Below, one piece after another: positions 27,271 through 37,889 of a stretch of DNA of 64,000 bases (the stretch's first letter is position 1; every line of letters starts with the position of its first letter). This DNA comes from an uncultured Bacteroides sp. GTDB lineage: Bacteria > Bacteroidota > Bacteroidia > Bacteroidales > Bacteroidaceae. The DNA lies in assembly GCF_963677945.1 (NCBI RefSeq), contig NZ_OY782578.1:3811258-3875257 (forward strand). Direction: 5' to 3'. The notes under the pieces are model-generated. The model saw nothing but the letters and a program-made list of their open reading frames with translations, had not been told where the DNA came from and made no database searches. The position numbers were made by a program, and so were the translations under genes.

Positions 27271-30200
27271 TTATATTTGAGTAGGTGATTTTCCAAAATG
27301 TTTTTTGAATACTGTACTAAAATATCCAAGTGAAGAAAAACCACAATACTCACTCACTTCTGTAACGGTATACTTATGACTTTGTAGTAATTCTAATGCA
27401 TAATCAAGTCGGACCATTTTAATAAAATCTGTTGGTGATTGATTTGTCAAAGACTTCACCTTCTTATAAAGCAATGATGAACTAATGTTCATTGAAAAAG
27501 CAAAATCCTCTTTTCCAAATTCGGTATTTGCCATATTAGTCCGGACAACTCCCAGCATTTTCTTTACAAACTTATCATTAAATTCATTGACCAAAATTTG
27601 TTCTTCATTATTATCTGGTCCTTTTATTAACTTTAAAGCCTTTTCCTTAACGATTTCCCGATTCCTTATTATCGATTTTATTCTTTGTGAAAGAAGAATC
27701 ATATCAAAAGGCTTAGTTAAATAATCATCCGCTCCTAAACCTAATCCATGAATTTGATCAGCTTCACCTGATAGTGCGGTAAGTAATATTATTGGAATAT
27801 GAGAAGTCTCATAAGTTGATTTTATCAACCGGCATAATTCAAATCCATCCATATTAGGCATCATTACATCTGAAACGACCAAATCTGGCATCTGTTTTTG
27901 AATGATATCCCAAGCTGCGACACCATCTTCAGCTAACAAAATTTCAAAGTCAGCTTTAAGGGGATATTGCATAAAATTTCTAAGATCATCATTGTCTTCA
28001 ACAATCAGAATATGCATTTTAAATTTCGAAAGCTCTTCAGGTTCTAACAGTAATTGCGAATCAGCATCATAAGATACAGGTTCTTCTATCTTAGTATTTG
28101 TTTTGTTACTATCATCAATAAATTCTTTAAAAGGTATAACCATTCTAAAAATTGAACCAATATTCTCTTCACTAACGCAACTAATTGTGCCATCATGCAT
28201 TTCTACATATTTTTTCACTAACAAAAGACCGATACCAGAACCTACAATCTTTGAATTTATAGCATTTTCTCCACGATAAAATTCTCGGAATAGCTGATTT
28301 TGAGCTTTCTTGCTAATTCCAATGCCACTATCTTTTACTTCCATGCTCCATTTGTCGGGTTCACATTTTACAGATATCAGAACTTCACTATCCGGATGTG
28401 AATATTTAATAGCATTAGAAATAAGATTATCAATAACTTTCTCTATCATCAATTCATCTACAGCTGTTTGATAGCAATCCAGTTGTGAAACAAATTGTAA
28501 TCTTACATTTTGTTTTTTTGCAAGTGATTCAAACATCAACCGACGGTGCACAATCATCTCTACAATATCTACCTGAGCAAGAACCAGCTGTTCTTTTCTG
28601 ATATCAACTTTCTGAAAATCCATTAATTGAGTTACAACAGCAGAAAGGCGTCTTGCTTGTTCAGTAGCCAACGAAAGATAATATTTACCAGTATCAGAAA
28701 TGTTATGTTCATTCGCTAATTCCTCCATAGGAGCCTTTATTAGTGTAAGAGACGTTCTGATATCATGAGTGGTATTAGTAAAAAAGCGAATTTTCTCTTC
28801 GTTATGTTGTTGTTTGAATCGCTCAATATAATATTTTAATGATATATAAATAACACCAACGATTAGTACTAACAGAAAAAGCTGGAACCACCAGGTCTTC
28901 CAAAAAGGTGGAATAACAGTTATACTTAATGACCGCTCAACAATCACATGTGAAAGAGAACAATCATATAACCTTATTTTCAAGACATAAGTCCCATTTG
29001 GTATATTCGAATAATGAATAAAGCGATTTTCAGAAGGCTGACTCCAGGCATTATCAAACCCCTCTAACATCCAGGAAAATTTAGCGCCGGAAACACTTCC
29101 TATAGATAAAAGTTCTAATTGCAAGGTATTTTGATCGTAGTTCAATGATACTTCTTGCAAACTATCCAATGGAGTGTTCAGACTATTCCGAATAGAGCGG
29201 CCTGCTATGGTTAAATTCTGAAAAAAGATATTTCCATTTGATTGACTCTTAGATAATGATTGGGGAGAAAAACAAACAGCACCATTGCTCGTTCCCCAAA
29301 TTAATTGCCCATTATTTAGCCTGCAACGTGAGCTCCTGTTAAACGACACCCGAGATAACGGATACACAGTATTATAAGTAAGCACCTCCATATTCTTTGG
29401 ATTCAACCTGCACAAGCCACATTCTGTACCCAGCCACAAATATTCACCAACATACATTATGCTATTTACAAAATTAGATGGTAATCCAGATACTGTTGTT
29501 ATCTTTTGAGTTTTATGCGTTATATAATTATATTTGATCAAACCTTCCCCACTTGTACAAATCCATATTTCATCTTTTATAACTACCATGTCGTGAACTA
29601 AGTATCCTTCTTGCAAAACATTAATTTTTCCTGTTTTTTTATCCAGAACGCATAATCCATATGTACAAGCTAAAAGAATTTTGTTTGGTATTAATTCCGC
29701 AAAAGTATTAATGGGCTGCGTTGAGTAATTTCGAAACTTATTTTCTTTTGAAAGATAACAAATCAGTTTTCCCGGCACCCCTCCTATCCAAAGATCTCCA
29801 TTACTATCTTTAAAAATATCCAGAACAAAGTTATTCTCTAAAGAAAACCCTTTACTTCCATTCGAATAATGGGCTAATTCACGGCCAGTACGTTCGTCAA
29901 GGACATAAATACCAGAAGAATAAGTTCCCGCCCATATTCGTTCTTTATCATCTTCACATAATGATATAAATACAGGAGCCTGATTATGTTCATTTTGATA
30001 AAATGTTTTCCAATTTCCGGTTCCGACTTCTTTACGGCTAATACCATTATCTGTAGCCATCCATATATTTCCTCTTTTGTCCTGTATAATCTTATTAACA
30101 TTATTATTGACTAAAGAATTGGCATTATTCACAGTATGAGTAAATTGATGTACCTGAGCAGATGTTTTATCAAAGAAAGAGATTCCGCCGCCATAAGTAC

Positions 30201-31131
30201 AAATCCAAATACGCTTATTTTGGTCATTAAAAATGTCATAAACACCATTCCCAGGAAGTGATGACGGATCATTAACATCCTCTTTATATACATTTAACAC
30301 CTTTGTTCCCTGCTTATTCACCTCCCAAATACCTTGTCCATCAATACCCGCTAGAATTGTAGAATCAGAATTTGATTCAATTGCCAGAATAGGTTGTTTA
30401 GGAAAACCTTTTATTTTCACCGGACACAAAGCATGCCTACTTAAATCATAATAGTACAAGCCATTCCAGGATGTTCCAATCCAAAGCCTCTTCATTTTAT
30501 TGTCATAAAAAAATTTGGAAACACGTAAATCAGCTTTTGGAGTATTTTTATAAAGCCTTGTTCCTTTCATCGTTTTTTTATTAAATAGCCATATTCCAGT
30601 TGGCTTGGCAAGAAAAAATCGATCAGAGTCATACCAGGCTAAACAATATACTTCTTCAGAATCTTGAATATGTGTAAGAGACCCATTATGATATCTTAAT
30701 AAACCGGATGAAGAAGCAGCCCAGTAACAATTAGCATTATCTGCAAGTATACTACCAGTCACTAAATGCGTATTATTCAGAGATTTGCCCATATTAATTA
30801 ACAGTTCAAATTGGTCCTTAATAGCATTGTAACGAAATAACTGACCGTTATTTGAAAAAGCGAATAAGTCTGAATTTGCATACACTAGTTTCACAGATAT
30901 AATATCTGTATTTTCAAATGGAAGTTGATAAATGCGATAATCATCTCCGGCAAGCCTTAAAATCCCCAATTTAGTGGAAGCCCAAATAAAGCCCTTTTTA
31001 TCTTTACAAATAGACGTTGCCATTCGCATTGATATTCCATACAAAGAGTTTATATCGTAAAACTTCACATTTGAGGAATGCAATGAGAATAGAGATAGCA
31101 AGAAAGTTAAAAGGAGTAGTTTAGTTCTCAT
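27271..31131 (-). CDS. Hybrid two-component system regulator (HTCS), AraC-type output
   Basis: A 1286-aa single-chain sensor and regulator. After the signal peptide (1-20) about 14 Reg_prop propeller repeats (for example RGNIWMATDNGIS) fill residues 25-630. A Y_Y_Y domain (about 660-740) is followed by a transmembrane helix (748-768). The histidine-kinase part has His789 in FTNTTHDIRTSLTL, a phospho-acceptor form seen in many HTCS, and ATPase boxes DSGIGIS (934-940) and GSGIGLLL (964-971). The receiver (about 1039-1155) has Asp1088 in VVSDVMMPNMDG. The AraC helix-turn-helix (about 1180-1286) ends FSSLGYFSTVFKKHFGKSPTQ. It is divergent from a second HTCS and likely controls the enzyme block to its left or the SusC/D pairs. 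Confidence 0.96.
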   Translation of the reverse strand: MRTKLLLLTFLLSLFSLHSSNVKFYDINSLYGISMRMATSICKDKKGFIWASTKLGILRLAGDDYRIYQLPFENTDIISVKLVYANSDLFAFSNNGQLFRYNAIKDQFELLINMGKSLNNTHLVTGSILADNANCYWAASSSGLLRYHNGSLTHIQDSEEVYCLAWYDSDRFFLAKPTGIWLFNKKTMKGTRLYKNTPKADLRVSKFFYDNKMKRLWIGTSWNGLYYYDLSRHALCPVKIKGFPKQPILAIESNSDSTILAGIDGQGIWEVNKQGTKVLNVYKEDVNDPSSLPGNGVYDIFNDQNKRIWICTYGGGISFFDKTSAQVHQFTHTVNNANSLVNNNVNKIIQDKRGNIWMATDNGISRKEVGTGNWKTFYQNEHNQAPVFISLCEDDKERIWAGTYSSGIYVLDERTGRELAHYSNGSKGFSLENNFVLDIFKDSNGDLWIGGVPGKLICYLSKENKFRNYSTQPINTFAELIPNKILLACTYGLCVLDKKTGKINVLQEGYLVHDMVVIKDEIWICTSGEGLIKYNYITHKTQKITTVSGLPSNFVNSIMYVGEYLWLGTECGLCRLNPKNMEVLTYNTVYPLSRVSFNRSSRCRLNNGQLIWGTSNGAVCFSPQSLSKSQSNGNIFFQNLTIAGRSIRNSLNTPLDSLQEVSLNYDQNTLQLELLSIGSVSGAKFSWMLEGFDNAWSQPSENRFIHYSNIPNGTYVLKIRLYDCSLSHVIVERSLSITVIPPFWKTWWFQLFLLVLIVGVIYISLKYYIERFKQQHNEEKIRFFTNTTHDIRTSLTLIKAPMEELANEHNISDTGKYYLSLATEQARRLSAVVTQLMDFQKVDIRKEQLVLAQVDIVEMIVHRRLMFESLAKKQNVRLQFVSQLDCYQTAVDELMIEKVIDNLISNAIKYSHPDSEVLISVKCEPDKWSMEVKDSGIGISKKAQNQLFREFYRGENAINSKIVGSGIGLLLVKKYVEMHDGTISCVSEENIGSIFRMVIPFKEFIDDSNKTNTKIEEPVSYDADSQLLLEPEELSKFKMHILIVEDNDDLRNFMQYPLKADFEILLAEDGVAAWDIIQKQMPDLVVSDVMMPNMDGFELCRLIKSTYETSHIPIILLTALSGEADQIHGLGLGADDYLTKPFDMILLSQRIKSIIRNREIVKEKALKLIKGPDNNEEQILVNEFNDKFVKKMLGVVRTNMANTEFGKEDFAFSMNISSSLLYKKVKSLTNQSPTDFIKMVRLDYALELLQSHKYTVTEVSEYCGFSSLGYFSTVFKKHFGKSPTQI

Positions 31132-31437
31132 TTTGAATTTAAGTTTTTCATATATATATCACCCTTCAATTATTGAGTCTGTATTTGGTTAACAAAAATA
31201 ATGCTGAAGCAAAAAAATACATTAAAGTACTATTTCGTATATGCATCATACAAATATACTCACAATTAATATCTAATAATAGAATAAAAAAACACATCCT
31301 TTTGCATACATTACAATACTCCGTATTTATGTTACATAATCTTTTGACCATGTAACATCACATTTTATATTTGACAATACTTGCCCTATTTAAGCTATAA
31401 ATAACTAATTTTGCAGTATAACATTAATCATATATTT
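31132..31437. promoter_or_regulatory. Divergent control region between the two hybrid regulators
   Basis: A 306-bp AT-rich region serving two outward genes. For the plus-strand regulator, TAATTTTG (31406-31413) fits a -7 box with TTG at 31381-31383 about 22 nt upstream, giving a short leader to the ATG at 31438. For the minus-strand regulator, TATATTTG (31251-31258) and TATTTTTG (31193-31200) are candidate -7 boxes without a clear partner. No gene is present; the short open frames here are low-complexity. Confidence 0.45.
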
Positions 31438-34400
31438 ATGAGAGCCACACAAATTTCAATTTTTCTGTTATTCTGTTTTTCCATCTGCGGGTTTGCTCAA
31501 TCCGGGAAATTATTTACTGTTGACAAGGAATTATCAAGCAGCATGGTCAACAAAGTAACTCAAGATTCTAAAGGAAATATCTGGATTGCTACAGAAGACG
31601 GTCTTAATTATTATGATGGAGCTAAATTCCTAACTTTTAAACATAAAAAAGAAGACAAATCAAGCATCAAAAGCAATTATGTACTATCCGTTTTTAATGA
31701 TAGTCAACACAATCTTTATATTGGATATGTAAATGGTTTGCAACAATACGATTATGCTTCCGGGAAGTTCACAGATATACCCTTACTATCAGCCCAAAAT
31801 AACAAACCCCTAGATGCTCATATCCATATTATTTATGAAAGAAAAAATGGAGACATATTAATTGGAACAGCAGGTCATGGTATGTTCTTATTAAAAAGAA
31901 ACAGTAAACAAGCCAAACAAGTTGTACTTCGTTCAATACCCAGTTTTTTTATTACTACTATTCAGGAAGATAATAAAGGCAATCTTTGGATTGGAACTGA
32001 AGGGAAAGGAGTATTCTGTTTAACTTCAGGCAAGAAACAAGAAACTAGACAATATCTAAATGGGCCAGGGATGGTGAATCTTGACATCTCATGTATGTGC
32101 TTGGGCCCCGACAATAAAATATATGTTGGTAGTTTAAATAAAGGATTGTTTTCGTATAATCCATTGACCAATTCCTTCGATGTTATTTCTTACCCAACTA
32201 AGCTTCCAATAAAAACCCTTTATGTAAATAAGCAACATCAAATCATGGTTGGAACAGATGGAAAAGGCTTAAAAATCTATGACCCGATTTACAAGAAATT
32301 TGTAGAAAATAAATACAATATTCCAACTTTCGATTTTACAAAATCTAAAATTCATTCTATTATTGAAGATAAAGCAGGAGATATCTGGTTAGGCATTTTT
32401 CAAAAAGGTGTAATGCTATTGCCTGCCAATCGGAGCAATTTTAAATATATTGGTCATAAATCTATTTTAAAAAACAATATTGGCTCTAATTGCATTATGT
32501 CGGTATGCAAAGACCATAAAGGAGTTTTATGGATTGGAACAGATAACGATGGCATATACAGTGTTGCTCCAAGTGGAGAAGTTAAATCACATTTTAGTCA
32601 GGAAAATGGTTCAAATGTTCCTTCTACAATCATAAGTCTTTATGAAGATTCAGACCAAAATTTATGGGTAGGTTCCTTTTTCCAAGGTCTGGCTAAATTA
32701 AACAAAGAAACCGGCCATTGCGAATATATACAAAAAATGAATACCGATTGTGTATTTAGTATTGTAGAAGACAAAAATAAAAATTTGTGGCTTGGCACAA
32801 TGGGCTCCGGAGTATATTCCATGAATATAAAAAATAATCAGATAGTACACTATCCTTCAGTACAAGGATATAATAAAAAGCGAAATACGTTACATAATCG
32901 CTGGGTTACAGCTATGTTACTGACTCGCAATAATAAATTATATATCGGAACGTTTGATGGAATAGGATGCCTGGATTTGAAAACCAAGAATTTTGTATCA
33001 ACGTATAATTCAAATAAACTTTTAAGCGGATATATAATCTACACGATATTTGAAGATACAAAAGGATATATTTGGATTGGAACCTCAGAAGGTATATTAT
33101 GCCTCAATCCTCATAATCAACAGATAACATCATTTGATATGAAAAACGGATTGCCGAGTAATGTTATTTGTGGAATTTGCGGAGACAAACAAGGGAATCT
33201 TTGGATTAGTACAAGTTATGGTATATCTAAATATAATCCAACAAAAAAAACATTCACTAATTACTACGCAGACGATGGACTACAAGGTAATGAATTCAGC
33301 AAGAATGCTTTATTCAGAGATAAAAGCGGTGAAATTATTTTTGGAGGTGTTAATGGAGTTACATCATTTTTCCCTGAAAAAATAACTAATCCAGCCAAGA
33401 AACTTGATATACGTATAACTGGATTCTATATCCATGATCAGGCTATCAATAAAGGAGATAAATCTGGTTCATACAGCGTTATTGATACGGCTGTTTCTGA
33501 AGCAAAAGACTTCCATCTTGCAGCAAGCGATAACTCTTTCCGCATCGAATTTTCAGCAATGGAGTTTTGTAATCCGGAACGAATTACTTTTATGTATGCC
33601 TTAAACAATGATAATTGGAACACACTTCAGCCAGGAGAAAATCATATTTCATTCAACAATTTAGCTCCTGGAAAATACCATTTTAAAGTAAAAGCGAAGT
33701 ATTACGAAACTTATTCTGACATCAAAGAAATTACAATTATTATATCACCACCATGGTATGCATCTCTTGGTGCGAAAATTATCTATTTCATTATAATTAT
33801 CACTGCTTTATATTTTACGCGACAACAAATCTTGCAAAGACGTAAAATTAAACTTAAATTTCAGCAACAAGCTCATGCTGAAGAAATCAATGAGGCCAAG
33901 CTTCAGTTCTTTATTAATATATCTCATGAGATACGAACTCCAATGACACTAATTATTAGCCCATTGCAGAAACTTATGACAATAGACAAAGATCAAGAGC
34001 GGCAGAAGTTGTATCATACCATTTTTAGAAATTCCAAACGAATTCTTGCCTTAATGAATCAATTAATGGATATCCGAAAAATAGACAAGAAACAGATGGT
34101 TCTAAAATTTCGCGAAACTGACATCGTAAATTTAACGCATGATCTTGTTAAGGTCTTTGAGAGTCAGTCTATCAATAAACAAATAAAACTGAATTTTCAG
34201 TCAGATGTTTCAGAATTAAAAGCATGGATAGATCCTAATAACTTTGATAAGATTATTCTCAATCTACTTTCTAATGCGTTCAAATTTACACCTAAAAATG
34301 GAGAGATAAGCACTGCCATCCATATAGGAGAGAATAATGACGAAAATGATAAGCCAGCACATTATTATGAAATCATTATATCTGACAGTGGAATTGGGAT

Positions 34401-35487
34401 TAAGAAAGAGGAAATAGAGCGTATTTTTGAACGCTTTTACCAGATTAATAATAGTCAGAACAATTCAAATATTGGTACTGGTATAGGACTCCATCTTACA
34501 CGATCACTGGTGCAACTACATCATGGAAAAATTTGGGCTGAAAATAATGAAGATGGAAAAGGCTGTCGATTTATAATACGTCTACCACTAGGCAACGATT
34601 TCTTAATTCCCGAAGAAATAGCTGATGATGCAGAAATTACAGATAATGTTAATCAAGACAGCTCTGTAATGGTAACAGAAACAATTGATAGCATCGATAA
34701 TGCACAAGTTAAAATAAAAACTAAATATAAAGTATTAATAGTAGAGGATGACGAAGAGATTCGCAAATATCTAAAAGACGAATTAGGAAACGAATTCCAT
34801 ATTATAGAAAGTTGTAATGGAAAAGAAGCTCTTCCAATAATATTAAAGAAAGCGCCAGATTTAATTATTAGTGATGTGATGATGCCAGAAATGGACGGGA
34901 TGGAACTTTGCCAAAAGATTAAACAGAATATTAATATCAATCATATACCTGTTATTTTACTAACAGCAAAGACCAGAGAAGAAGATAATATTGAAGGATT
35001 GGAAGTTGGCGCTGATAGCTATATAACAAAGCCTTTCAGCATTGATATCGTAAGAAAAACAATCCAAAATTTAATAAAAAACAGAGAATGTTTAAAGAAC
35101 ACCCTGACAGGCCAACAAATTCAGGAAGATAAGATTGATAAAATTAATCTCAAAGCACCCGACGAGAAGTTATTGGAAAGAATAATGTCTGTGATAAATA
35201 AAAATATAAACAATATAGACTTTAGTGTAGAAATATTAGCTTCTGAAGTTGGAATAAGCAGAGTTCATCTGCATCGCAAGATGAAAGAACTTACCAATCA
35301 AACTACACGTGATTTTATTCGCAATGTACGATTGCAACAAGCAGCATCATTATTAAAGGATAAAAATCAAAATATAAGTGAAGTTGCATTTGCTACGGGA
35401 TTTGTTAATGCAACATATTTTTCTACAGCATTTAAAGAGTTGTATGGAATGAGTCCGAAAGAATACATGGAACAAAGCAAAGAATAA
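31438..35487 (+). CDS. Hybrid two-component system regulator (HTCS), AraC-type output
   Basis: A 1349-aa HTCS. The start at 31438 (MRATQISIFL) is preferred to an ATG nine codons earlier because it opens the signal peptide (ending CGFAQ, 21). Reg_prop repeats run from about 30 to 645 (for example KGNLWIGTEGKGVF). The Y_Y_Y domain (about 690-770) ends in PPWY and one transmembrane helix follows (778-794). The kinase core has His830 in INISHEIRTPMTL, with DSGIGIKK and GTGIGLHL ATP-binding boxes. The receiver (about 1098-1215) has Asp1146 in IISDVMMPEMDG. The AraC domain (about 1245-1345) ends FSTAFKELYGMSPKEYM. It lies divergent from the other HTCS and convergent with the GH43 at 35.6 kb. Ligand is unknown; these proteins usually bind oligosaccharides of the cognate glycan. 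Confidence 0.96.
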   Translation: MRATQISIFLLFCFSICGFAQSGKLFTVDKELSSSMVNKVTQDSKGNIWIATEDGLNYYDGAKFLTFKHKKEDKSSIKSNYVLSVFNDSQHNLYIGYVNGLQQYDYASGKFTDIPLLSAQNNKPLDAHIHIIYERKNGDILIGTAGHGMFLLKRNSKQAKQVVLRSIPSFFITTIQEDNKGNLWIGTEGKGVFCLTSGKKQETRQYLNGPGMVNLDISCMCLGPDNKIYVGSLNKGLFSYNPLTNSFDVISYPTKLPIKTLYVNKQHQIMVGTDGKGLKIYDPIYKKFVENKYNIPTFDFTKSKIHSIIEDKAGDIWLGIFQKGVMLLPANRSNFKYIGHKSILKNNIGSNCIMSVCKDHKGVLWIGTDNDGIYSVAPSGEVKSHFSQENGSNVPSTIISLYEDSDQNLWVGSFFQGLAKLNKETGHCEYIQKMNTDCVFSIVEDKNKNLWLGTMGSGVYSMNIKNNQIVHYPSVQGYNKKRNTLHNRWVTAMLLTRNNKLYIGTFDGIGCLDLKTKNFVSTYNSNKLLSGYIIYTIFEDTKGYIWIGTSEGILCLNPHNQQITSFDMKNGLPSNVICGICGDKQGNLWISTSYGISKYNPTKKTFTNYYADDGLQGNEFSKNALFRDKSGEIIFGGVNGVTSFFPEKITNPAKKLDIRITGFYIHDQAINKGDKSGSYSVIDTAVSEAKDFHLAASDNSFRIEFSAMEFCNPERITFMYALNNDNWNTLQPGENHISFNNLAPGKYHFKVKAKYYETYSDIKEITIIISPPWYASLGAKIIYFIIIITALYFTRQQILQRRKIKLKFQQQAHAEEINEAKLQFFINISHEIRTPMTLIISPLQKLMTIDKDQERQKLYHTIFRNSKRILALMNQLMDIRKIDKKQMVLKFRETDIVNLTHDLVKVFESQSINKQIKLNFQSDVSELKAWIDPNNFDKIILNLLSNAFKFTPKNGEISTAIHIGENNDENDKPAHYYEIIISDSGIGIKKEEIERIFERFYQINNSQNNSNIGTGIGLHLTRSLVQLHHGKIWAENNEDGKGCRFIIRLPLGNDFLIPEEIADDAEITDNVNQDSSVMVTETIDSIDNAQVKIKTKYKVLIVEDDEEIRKYLKDELGNEFHIIESCNGKEALPIILKKAPDLIISDVMMPEMDGMELCQKIKQNININHIPVILLTAKTREEDNIEGLEVGADSYITKPFSIDIVRKTIQNLIKNRECLKNTLTGQQIQEDKIDKINLKAPDEKLLERIMSVINKNINNIDFSVEILASEVGISRVHLHRKMKELTNQTTRDFIRNVRLQQAASLLKDKNQNISEVAFATGFVNATYFSTAFKELYGMSPKEYMEQSKE

Positions 35488-35528
35488 TTGATTTTAATAT
35501 AGTATCCCTTTTAGAATCTATTTATCTA

Positions 35529-35582
35529 ATTTATTCAGCACACTCAAGTGTAGTAATTACCTTGAGTGTGCTACGAATAAAT
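35529..35582. terminator. Bidirectional terminator between the plus-strand HTCS and GH43
   Basis: AGCACACTCAAG (35537-35548) pairs with CTTGAGTGTGCT (35561-35572), a 12-bp perfect stem. It is extended by ATTTATTC (35529-35536) and GAATAAAT (35575-35582) around a 2-nt bulge. It lies in the 116-bp space between two convergent genes and can serve both. Confidence 0.75.
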
Positions 35583-35603
35583 TAAACCAAAAATAACCTA
35601 TTT

Positions 35604-37358
35604 CTATTCAGGTAAAGCATCATTAGCCGAAGTAGCATACAAACCAATTAAACTTCCGGTAAATCCGCCAGCTATATTAGTCGAAAGAATATCTCCTGAC
35701 ACCATTCCTCCTAAATTCTTAAATTCACCATTGTTTTCGGAATAGCTAAAACTATACTCATTTCCTTTAGCTGTTACTTGCAATTGAACAGGCTTTGATG
35801 CATCAATTTTTGCACTTGCCAAAATTACAGAGTTTCCTTTCTCTGTTCTTTGCAACAAAATATATGTATCCTTTTTAATCTTTGTAATACCAAAAACATA
35901 ATTAAACCTCTCAGATTGGTAGCAAACTAATCCAGCCAAATCATTTTCTACTTTAGGCTGATAGTTCAAAACTGTTGTAGCTGTGAAATTTTTATGTTGT
36001 TGTCTATAGAAAAGAGAAGACACCGGTTTTACTTCCTTAATATTCACGTTAAAAGGCATAATCTGTACACCACCTTTAGGATTGATATGAATAAAATCTT
36101 CACGAGGACCTCTCATTCCAATCCATGAATAAGCTAAATTGGGAGAAGTGAACTTTTCTGTATAAGTAAAATTACCATTTGGCAAAAAACCATCTTTTCC
36201 TTGACGATTTATAACGCCTTTTGGTAATTTCAATTTAGGTTCCATTGGAATAAGGCCATTTTCAAAAATAGGGAATTCACCACTCCAATCAACTGGAAGG
36301 ATAAAAGTTTCGCGACCACTATTTACAAAATTCTTTTCATTAGGACGAATAGCCAGAAAAACTCCATAATATTTTCCGCCCGGACCTTCAACAAGATCGG
36401 CATGTCCAGTCCAATCTATTTTATTTCTTCTTTCAGGACGTAAATATCTTTGTGAAAGAATAGGATTGTTTCCAGATGGAATAAAAGGTCCCTTTGGACT
36501 ATTGCTCACAAAAATGACTTCACTATGCCAATCGCCTGTACCACCTTCAGCACACATCAAATAGTAGCGACCGTTCTTTTTGTATAAATGAGGTCCTTCA
36601 ATCCAAATTGGTTTCTTTTTAATATCTACTCCCCCATCAACAATAATTTTATCTGTTCCCGGAATAATCTGATCTGTATTTAAATCATATTCCCAGATTT
36701 TAATCACCCTATGTCCATTGTACAGTTCTTTTCCATTATCAGGAGCATCATTATGTACAATATAAGCTTTCCCGTTATCATCGAAGAAGATAGAAGGGTC
36801 AATACCATTAAAATTTAATTTAATTGGATCGCTCCAACCCTTTAAAGGATCTTTTGTTTTAACTACCATATTGCCTATTCCAGAAGCAAATTGAGTAGTA
36901 ATCATATAAAAAGTATCATTATATGGATTATATTTAATGTCCGGAGCATATATTCCAGCACTTACACCGGCAGTTTCCACTTTCAGTTGAGATGTTCTGT
37001 CGAGTACATGCCCTATTTGTTTCCAATTAACCAAATCATTGGAATGAAAGATAGGAACCCCTGGAAACATAGAGAAAGAAGAATTTACCAAATAATAATC
37101 ATTTCCTTTACGGGTTATACTTGGATCAGGATAACAACCTTGCAAAATCGGATTATAAAACTCGTCATCACCCAATGGATTTTCTCTATAGACATCATCA
37201 TCTCCCTGATATACAAACTGTGTAAACGTCGGATCATTTTTCGACTTAACCTGTAAGCTCTTTTTCTTTACACCTGATTGCGCTGAACCAGTTTGGCATA
37301 AAGAGAAAATAGCCATAAACGCAAATAAAAAACTAAATTTAATTTTAGATGTTTTCAT
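35604..37358 (-). CDS. GH43 beta-xylosidase/arabinofuranosidase with C-terminal concanavalin-like domain
   Basis: A secreted 584-aa enzyme; the N-terminal signal ends near TGSAQ (27), and a cysteine at 21 makes a lipoprotein possible. After a 40-residue linker the propeller starts at FYNPILQGCYPDPSI. Catalytic residues are Asp78 (CYPDPS), Asp187 (GIDPSIFFDDNG) and Glu254 (WIEGPH). The C-terminal beta-sandwich (about 390-575; FYRQQHKNFTATTVL, GLVCYQSERFNYVFG) is the domain typical of GH43 beta-xylosidases. It is a different GH43 branch from the CBM6-bearing ones in this window. The gene is alone between the HTCS terminator and a 722-bp repeat-rich gap, so it is probably monocistronic. A -7-like TATTTTTG lies at 37453-37460, with TTG 21 nt upstream. 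Confidence 0.92.
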   Translation of the reverse strand: MKTSKIKFSFLFAFMAIFSLCQTGSAQSGVKKKSLQVKSKNDPTFTQFVYQGDDDVYRENPLGDDEFYNPILQGCYPDPSITRKGNDYYLVNSSFSMFPGVPIFHSNDLVNWKQIGHVLDRTSQLKVETAGVSAGIYAPDIKYNPYNDTFYMITTQFASGIGNMVVKTKDPLKGWSDPIKLNFNGIDPSIFFDDNGKAYIVHNDAPDNGKELYNGHRVIKIWEYDLNTDQIIPGTDKIIVDGGVDIKKKPIWIEGPHLYKKNGRYYLMCAEGGTGDWHSEVIFVSNSPKGPFIPSGNNPILSQRYLRPERRNKIDWTGHADLVEGPGGKYYGVFLAIRPNEKNFVNSGRETFILPVDWSGEFPIFENGLIPMEPKLKLPKGVINRQGKDGFLPNGNFTYTEKFTSPNLAYSWIGMRGPREDFIHINPKGGVQIMPFNVNIKEVKPVSSLFYRQQHKNFTATTVLNYQPKVENDLAGLVCYQSERFNYVFGITKIKKDTYILLQRTEKGNSVILASAKIDASKPVQLQVTAKGNEYSFSYSENNGEFKNLGGMVSGDILSTNIAGGFTGSLIGLYATSANDALPE

Positions 37359-37675
37359 TATAAAAAAGTATTAATTAGATATATCAAATTCATTTGAATT
37401 TCGGTATTAAGATGCAGAAGCCTGTTGTTTTAAACATCAAAACAAAGTATTGCAAAAATATAAAGATGGCTAAAGTCTAAACAATAAAAATGTATCCTAT
37501 GCTTTTGATTACGTAACAACGAGTATAGATATAATGCAAAAATGTTTCATTTTTAGATTTAACTATTTTATTAGCAGAATTATGAGGTTTATTTTGATAC
37601 TGCATACATATTTGAAGTTCTAATAAAACAAAAGTTCTTTATTGGTGGATTATTTATTTTAGTCTATAGAAATTA

Positions 37676-37766
37676 GTAAGCACTCGGCCAAAGGCTTATG
37701 GGTTCTCTATCCAGGGCTTATGGGTTCTCGAAAGCGGGCTTATGGGTTCATGGACGTGGGCTTACT
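37676..37766. repeat. Four-unit array, word GGCTTATGGGTTC, 22-bp period
   Basis: GGCTTA begins at 37693, 37715, 37737 and 37759, exactly 22 bp apart. The first three units carry the full 13-bp word, two of them extended to GGCTTATGGGTTCTC; the fourth keeps only GGCTTA. The 7-bp spacers differ (TATCCAG, GAAAGCG, GGACGTG). The array is bounded by AGTAAGC (37675-37681) and its complement GCTTACT (37760-37766). Confidence 0.85.
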
Positions 37767-37889
37767 TATAGTTCATAATAAAATCCCTAAACAACCACCT
37801 ATATACCTGATAATTTGAGTAATTAAATATTCTAATAGAGCTCAGATTTATAATTATAGGGAATTCAAATACAATGTTTCGGAGTGTAG

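Noticed and set aside
27271-31131. THDIRTS phospho-acceptor as a sign of an inactive kinase
   Set aside because: The histidine is present and, from memory of HTCS sequences, this variant is widespread in Bacteroides; the ATP-binding boxes are intact.
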